Source: DATJGR01 sp963735085
GTDB lineage: Bacteria; Pseudomonadota; Gammaproteobacteria; Pseudomonadales; Azotimanducaceae
NCBI GenBank assembly: GCA_963735085.1
Contig: CAVTJP010000002.1
Span: 992,001 to 1,056,000 of the forward strand
Direction: 5' to 3'
DNA length: 64,000 nucleotides
In this document: positions 60,698 through 64,000 of the stretch, one piece after another
How the letters are laid out: each line of letters begins with the position of its first letter
Position numbering within the stretch: position 1 is the first letter of the stretch
Program-made: the position numbers and the translations under genes
Notes under the pieces: model-generated
Told to the model about the DNA's origin: nothing
Databases searched by the model: none
Seen by the model: the letters and a program-made list of their open reading frames with translations, nothing else

Positions 60698-61477
60698 TTA
60701 CCAACTCATTCGCATCTTGACAGCGCGCTGGTGCAGATACGACTTCAGCTCGCTGATCCGGTAGTCACCGTAGTGAACCATCGATGCAACCAGCGCCGCG
60801 TCGGCGCGCCCCTTCGTCAACACGTCGTACAGATGCTCCGGTTTCCCCGCACCGCCCGATGCGATGACCGGTATCCGTACCGCCTCCGCCAGCATCCGCG
60901 TCAGCTTCAGTTCATAGCCGTCACGCGTACCGTCCGCGTCGATCGAATTGACGACCAGTTCGCCGGCACCGAGCCGTTCGCCTTCGAGTGCCCACGCCAG
61001 CGCGTCCTGGCCCGTTGGCGTTCGACCGCCGTGAATGACGATTTCGTAACCCGACGGACAATCCCGGTCTGAACAGACGGCCTTGATGTCCATCGACAGC
61101 ACGACGTTCTGGTTGCCGATCGCCTCCGCGCATTCGGTGATCAACGCCGGTCGTTCGACCGCCGCACTGTTGACGTTGATCTTCTCGGCGCCGGCGAGCC
61201 GCAGATCGGTGGCATCGGCGACACATCGCACGCCGCCGCCAACCGATAGCGGAATGAAAACCTGTTCGGCAACGGATTCGACGACATCGAGCATGATCCG
61301 GCGTTTGTCGCTGGACGCAGTAATGTCGTAGAACACCAGTTCGTCGAGGCCGTCCTCGTAGTACTCGCGCGCCTTGCTCACCGGGTCGCCGATGTCTTTC
61401 GTATCGACGAACTTGATGCTCTTGGCAAGCTTGCCGTCGCGCACGTCGAGGCATGCAATCAATCGCTTGCTCAGCAT
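60698..61477 (-). CDS. hisF: Imidazole glycerol phosphate synthase, cyclase subunit
   Basis: 259 aa from the ATG at 61477, overlapping hisH by 7 nt. (Beta/alpha)8 barrel with catalytic Asp11 in LIACLDVRDGKLAKSIKF, FYDITASSDKRR, PLSVGGGVRC, the second Asp in VVLSMDIKAV, and the phosphate loop VIASGGAGKPEHLYD. With HisH it converts PRFAR and ammonia to IGP and AICAR. The sequence diverges somewhat from textbook HisF in the second half, and no other his genes are adjacent. Confidence 0.85.
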   Translation of the reverse strand: MLSKRLIACLDVRDGKLAKSIKFVDTKDIGDPVSKAREYYEDGLDELVFYDITASSDKRRIMLDVVESVAEQVFIPLSVGGGVRCVADATDLRLAGAEKINVNSAAVERPALITECAEAIGNQNVVLSMDIKAVCSDRDCPSGYEIVIHGGRTPTGQDALAWALEGERLGAGELVVNSIDADGTRDGYELKLTRMLAEAVRIPVIASGGAGKPEHLYDVLTKGRADAALVASMVHYGDYRISELKSYLHQRAVKMRMSW

Positions 61478-62091
61478 GGTTGTCCGTCCCACGTCGCGAA
61501 ACAACCCAGCAACTCGAGACCGACCCGACCGCTCTTCTCCGGGTGGAATTGCGTCGCAAAATAGTTTCCGCGTCCCAACGCGCACGCAAAGGTGCGCTCG
61601 TAGACGGTCTCCGCGTATACGTCGGCGCGATCGGCCGGCTCCGGGTAGTAGCTGTGCACAAAATAGAACTCGCTGCCCGGCGTCAGCTTGCGCAGCAATG
61701 GGTGCGGCTTGACCAAGGACACTTCGTTCCACCCCATGTGCGGAATTTTCAGTGTGAGGTCGTCGAGGCGAAACTTCACGACGCGGCCTTCGATGAGGCC
61801 CAACGTCGGGGTGTCGCCCTCCTCAGAATGATTGAGCGAAATCTGCAGCCCGAGACAAATGCCCAGCACCGGCGTACCGGCAGCGATCGCGTCGCGCAAC
61901 GCAACGTCGAGGCCGCTCGCGCGCAGGCTCTTCATCGCCGGTGCTGCAGCGCCGACGCCGGGGAAAATCACCCGATCGGCACGTGCCACGGCGCCCGCAT
62001 CGTTGCTGATACGAGCCGTCAGGCCCACCTCGGCGCAGGCGCGTTGCACACTGCGTAGATTGCCGGCGTCGTAGTCGATGATGACCGTCAT
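61471..62091 (-). CDS. hisH: Imidazole glycerol phosphate synthase, glutaminase subunit
   Basis: 206 aa. Class I glutamine amidotransferase with the nucleophile Cys79 in LGICLGLQIS and the His183/Glu185 pair in TQFHPEKSG. The N-terminus VIIDYDAGNLRSVQRA matches HisH. Provides ammonia to HisF through the barrel channel. The hisH-hisF overlap indicates a stoichiometric complex. Paralogous HisH/HisF pairs also serve surface-sugar biosynthesis, but no sugar genes are near. Confidence 0.88.
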   Translation of the reverse strand: MTVIIDYDAGNLRSVQRACAEVGLTARISNDAGAVARADRVIFPGVGAAAPAMKSLRASGLDVALRDAIAAGTPVLGICLGLQISLNHSEEGDTPTLGLIEGRVVKFRLDDLTLKIPHMGWNEVSLVKPHPLLRKLTPGSEFYFVHSYYPEPADRADVYAETVYERTFACALGRGNYFATQFHPEKSGRVGLELLGCFATWDGQPC

Positions 62092-62096
62092 CGTTT

Positions 62097-62125
62097 ATGA
62101 CATCGAAAAAGAGCGCGGATACTAT
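62097..62125 (+). promoter_or_regulatory. Candidate sigma70 promoter of hemH
   Basis: ATGACA (62097-62102), a 17-nt spacer and TACTAT (62120-62125), 54 nt before the hemH GTG. The match to TTGACA is 5/6 and to TATAAT 4/6. It lies just past the hisH start on the opposite strand. Confidence 0.5.
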
Positions 62126-62178
62126 CTCATCCTCTGTACCCTCTACACCTCCACCCATAAACCCTCAGAGGCAACGGC

Positions 62179-63243
62179 GTGCACCAACGCGGCATCCTGC
62201 TCGTCAATCTCGGCTCGCCGGCAAGTACCTCGATCGCCGACGTGCGTCGCTATCTGCGCGAGTTTCTGATGGATCCATACGTGATCGACTCACCGTGGCC
62301 GATCCGCAAGCTCATCGTCAGCGGTTTCATTCTGCCGTTTCGGCCGAAGCGCACCGCGCAAGCCTATCAACGGATCTGGCAATCCACTGCTGGCGAACAG
62401 AACGGCTCGCCGCTGCTATTGCACTCCGAGGTCATGCGCACGGCGCTTGCGGAGCGTATCGATCTACCCGTGGAACTTGCGATGCGCTATGGGCAACCGG
62501 ACATCGACACGGCGCTGACAAAACTGCTCGCCACGGGCGTGGGCGAGATTCTGCTGATTACGCTGTATCCGCATCATGCGGACTCGACCCGAACGACCAC
62601 GATCGAAGCGGTTCAACGCAATCTCGCTCGTCGGGGCGCACACGTCCACCTGCGCGTCATGCCGCCGTTCTTCGACGATCCGAACTATCTGGCGGCACTG
62701 ACAGATTCCATCGGGAGCGCCATGAATGCAGATTCGCAACTGCTGCTGTTCAGCTATCACGGCCTGCCGGAACAGCACGTGATCAAAGCCGATCCGACGG
62801 GAAATCATTGCCTGCAATCGCCCGACTGTTGCGAAACACCGTCGCCTGCGCATGCAACCTGCTACCGGCATCAGGTATTCGAGACTTCTCGCCGTGTGGC
62901 GGCTCAACTCGGACTAACAACAGATCAATGGCGCGTGAGTTTTCAGTCGCGCCTGGGGCGATTGCCCTGGCTGACGCCGTACACCGATCTCACATTGGAT
63001 TCGCTGCCGCGTGAAGGGGTGAAGCGCGTGACGGTCGTCTGTCCCGCGTTCGTCGCCGACAATCTCGAAACGCTGGAGGAGATCGGCATGGCCGGCCGCG
63101 AGCGCTTTCTGCAGGCAGGCGGCGAGTCGCTGACTCTGGTGCCTTGCCTGAACGACGCACCTGCGTGGATCGATACCGTTGCGGGCTGGTGTGCCGCGCC
63201 GGACGAAACGTTCGTTCGCGCCAGCACGACCGCCGGTCGTTGA
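62179..63243 (+). CDS. hemH: Ferrochelatase
   Basis: 354 aa, GTG start with AGAGG upstream. GILLVNLGSPASTS, LREFLMDPYVID, GSPLLLHSE, the metal-binding His in LLFSYHGLPEQHV, then VSFQSRLGRLPWLTPYTD and VVCPAFVADNLETLEEI (signature with Glu) identify ferrochelatase, which inserts Fe2+ into protoporphyrin IX. Length is in the bacterial range. Divergent from hisHF. Confidence 0.95.
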   Translation: MHQRGILLVNLGSPASTSIADVRRYLREFLMDPYVIDSPWPIRKLIVSGFILPFRPKRTAQAYQRIWQSTAGEQNGSPLLLHSEVMRTALAERIDLPVELAMRYGQPDIDTALTKLLATGVGEILLITLYPHHADSTRTTTIEAVQRNLARRGAHVHLRVMPPFFDDPNYLAALTDSIGSAMNADSQLLLFSYHGLPEQHVIKADPTGNHCLQSPDCCETPSPAHATCYRHQVFETSRRVAAQLGLTTDQWRVSFQSRLGRLPWLTPYTDLTLDSLPREGVKRVTVVCPAFVADNLETLEEIGMAGRERFLQAGGESLTLVPCLNDAPAWIDTVAGWCAAPDETFVRASTTAGR

Positions 63244-63304
63244 AGCGGGTTCAGTGCCGGTGCAATCATGTTGGCAAATAAGACAAAGACGTAGAAGAGG
63301 TCCC

Positions 63305-63486
63305 ATGATTCAGGATTCCACATCACCCGCAGCAGCAGGAATGCGTCGAGGGGCTCGGCTCAGCGGTACCGTGCTGCTAGCGTGGGGGCTCGCTCTGGCG
63401 GCGCCCGCCTCTGCCGATTCGATCCCAAGTGACGGTTCGGTGCTGCCGGTCATGGCAAGATCGAGCAGGTGAAGATCACGCAGTAG
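63305..63486 (+). pseudogene. Signal-peptide remnant joined to an unknown C-terminal tail
   Basis: An ATG at 63305 opens MIQDSTSPAAAGMRRGARLS followed by GTVLLAWGLALAAPASADS, a clear export signal. Only 16 further codons follow before a stop at 63470-63472. A shifted frame nearby reads GHGKIEQVKITQ and stops at 63484-63486; this resembles the last residues of sulfatase-type proteins (GKIEKVTI), but it is too short to identify. The simplest reading is an exported protein whose middle has been deleted. Confidence 0.35.
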
Positions 63487-63495
63487 CGGTGGTAC

Positions 63496-63942
63496 TCAGC
63501 CACCGACCGTCGCAATCGGCCGCTCGCGCTGGCGCAGCAACCACTGGCCATGTTCGCGCATCGACGCGTCACCGAGCTCGCGCAAGATCCGGCGCTGTTC
63601 GCTCGCCGTCGCAGCGTGTCGAAGCTGATGTTGCGCGTTGGCGAATATGCGGTCCATGAACTGATATTGATTGATCAGTTCGTGCTCCGCGGTGCGATAC
63701 GCATACGCCTGCCGAATCGCCGCCATCACCGGCAATAGGCCCATCAACGCGATCAGTACGTTGGCCGGCTCCCGGCCGAGCGCGAATTGAGCAAACGCCA
63801 GCCAGGCCGCCACCGCCAGGCCACCGGCCAGCGATAACGCGCCGAGCGCCTCGGTGAAGCGGTGCCGTCGTAACAACCGCGGCCAGCTGTTGCTGTAGAA
63901 GTGCGACTGTGATCGCTGTGGATCGTCCACCCAGTCGCGCAT
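63496..63942 (-). CDS. Two-helix membrane protein with coiled-coil tail (start uncertain)
   Basis: 148 aa if it starts at the ATG at 63942. Two hydrophobic helices (SLAGGLAVAAWLAFAQFAL and VLIALMGLLPVMAAI) are followed by a helical tail with EHELINQYQFMDRIFANA and RILRELGDASMREHGQWLLR, ending RERPIATVGG. This tail pattern is known from the C-terminal end of longer membrane proteins. In-frame residues upstream of the ATG (NEPDKGIDLA) look coding, up to a TGA near 63978, so the protein may be the end of a truncated gene. Function unknown. Confidence 0.5.
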   Translation of the reverse strand: MRDWVDDPQRSQSHFYSNSWPRLLRRHRFTEALGALSLAGGLAVAAWLAFAQFALGREPANVLIALMGLLPVMAAIRQAYAYRTAEHELINQYQFMDRIFANAQHQLRHAATASEQRRILRELGDASMREHGQWLLRQRERPIATVGG

Positions 63943-64000
63943 GGCCAGATCAATTCCTTTGTCGGGCTCGTTCCCAGTGGCATCATCGCGCCGACCGGTT

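Noticed and set aside
1..64000. tRNA or rRNA genes
   Set aside because: No T-loop GGTTCGAATCC-type motif with matching acceptor stem, and no conserved rRNA segments, were found by eye.

Overview
The window is high-GC bacterial chromosome, most likely from a gammaproteobacterium. The housekeeping block at 51.9-59.7 kb (lptG-lptF divergent from pepA, then holC, a small acidic protein and valS) is the gammaproteobacterial arrangement. hemH, hisH-hisF, cspA-type, tesB-type and Tat/molybdopterin genes fit the same group. I cannot name a genus. No rRNA, tRNA, CRISPR array, complete insertion sequence or prophage was seen.

Region 1, 1-21.3 kb, is accessory and heavily decayed. Intact genes include a GMC oxidoreductase running off the left edge, twin TolB/TPR membrane proteins, TesB thioesterase, an MscS-type lipoprotein channel, an S41 protease, a di-haem cytochrome c and three glutathione S-transferase-like proteins. 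Between them lie at least eleven broken genes. Several have lost internal segments or whole ends but still read clearly as protein: a DUF4143 ATPase joined head-to-head to a glycosyltransferase, an arylsulfotransferase, a methyltransferase, a DUF72 protein, a Na+/H+ antiporter, an AI-2E transporter, an EthD protein, an aminoglycoside-phosphotransferase-like protein, a sulfotransferase with one amber codon, and an XRE regulator tail.

Region 2, 21.3-30 kb, holds a methyltransferase, a cytochrome b / molybdopterin oxidoreductase / ApbE operon, an enoyl-CoA hydratase, an Eis-like acetyltransferase, a GST coupled to a GPH-type MFS transporter, and an aminotransferase. Region 3, 30-43 kb, is a compact catabolic neighbourhood. 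A seven-gene minus-strand run encodes a luciferase-like monooxygenase, an acetoacetate-decarboxylase-fold protein, a GMC oxidoreductase, an alpha/beta hydrolase, a D-aminoacylase-type amidohydrolase, a serine hydrolase and an MFS exporter. It is followed by a divergent TauD dioxygenase and a second operon (Rieske oxygenase, Rid protein, second serine hydrolase). The gene set suggests stepwise oxidation and hydrolysis of an amide- or ester-containing organic compound; the substrate is unknown. This is the best candidate for an undescribed system.

Region 4, 43-51.7 kb, has a Lys-rich microprotein plus cold-shock protein, DoxX, isochorismatase-like, GIY-YIG, class II amidotransferase, hotdog-like, HAD, an S1/P1 nuclease with an internal 15-bp tandem repeat, a thiolase-like protein, a candidate structured small RNA with its own promoter and terminator, and an RDD protein. 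Region 5, 51.9-64 kb, is the housekeeping block followed by a quinone oxidoreductase, hisF-hisH, hemH and a partly decayed right edge.

Four intergenic inverted repeats sharing a GGTCAGA core (35.3, 45.0, 51.8 and 59.7 kb) form a dispersed REP-like family, mostly between convergent genes.
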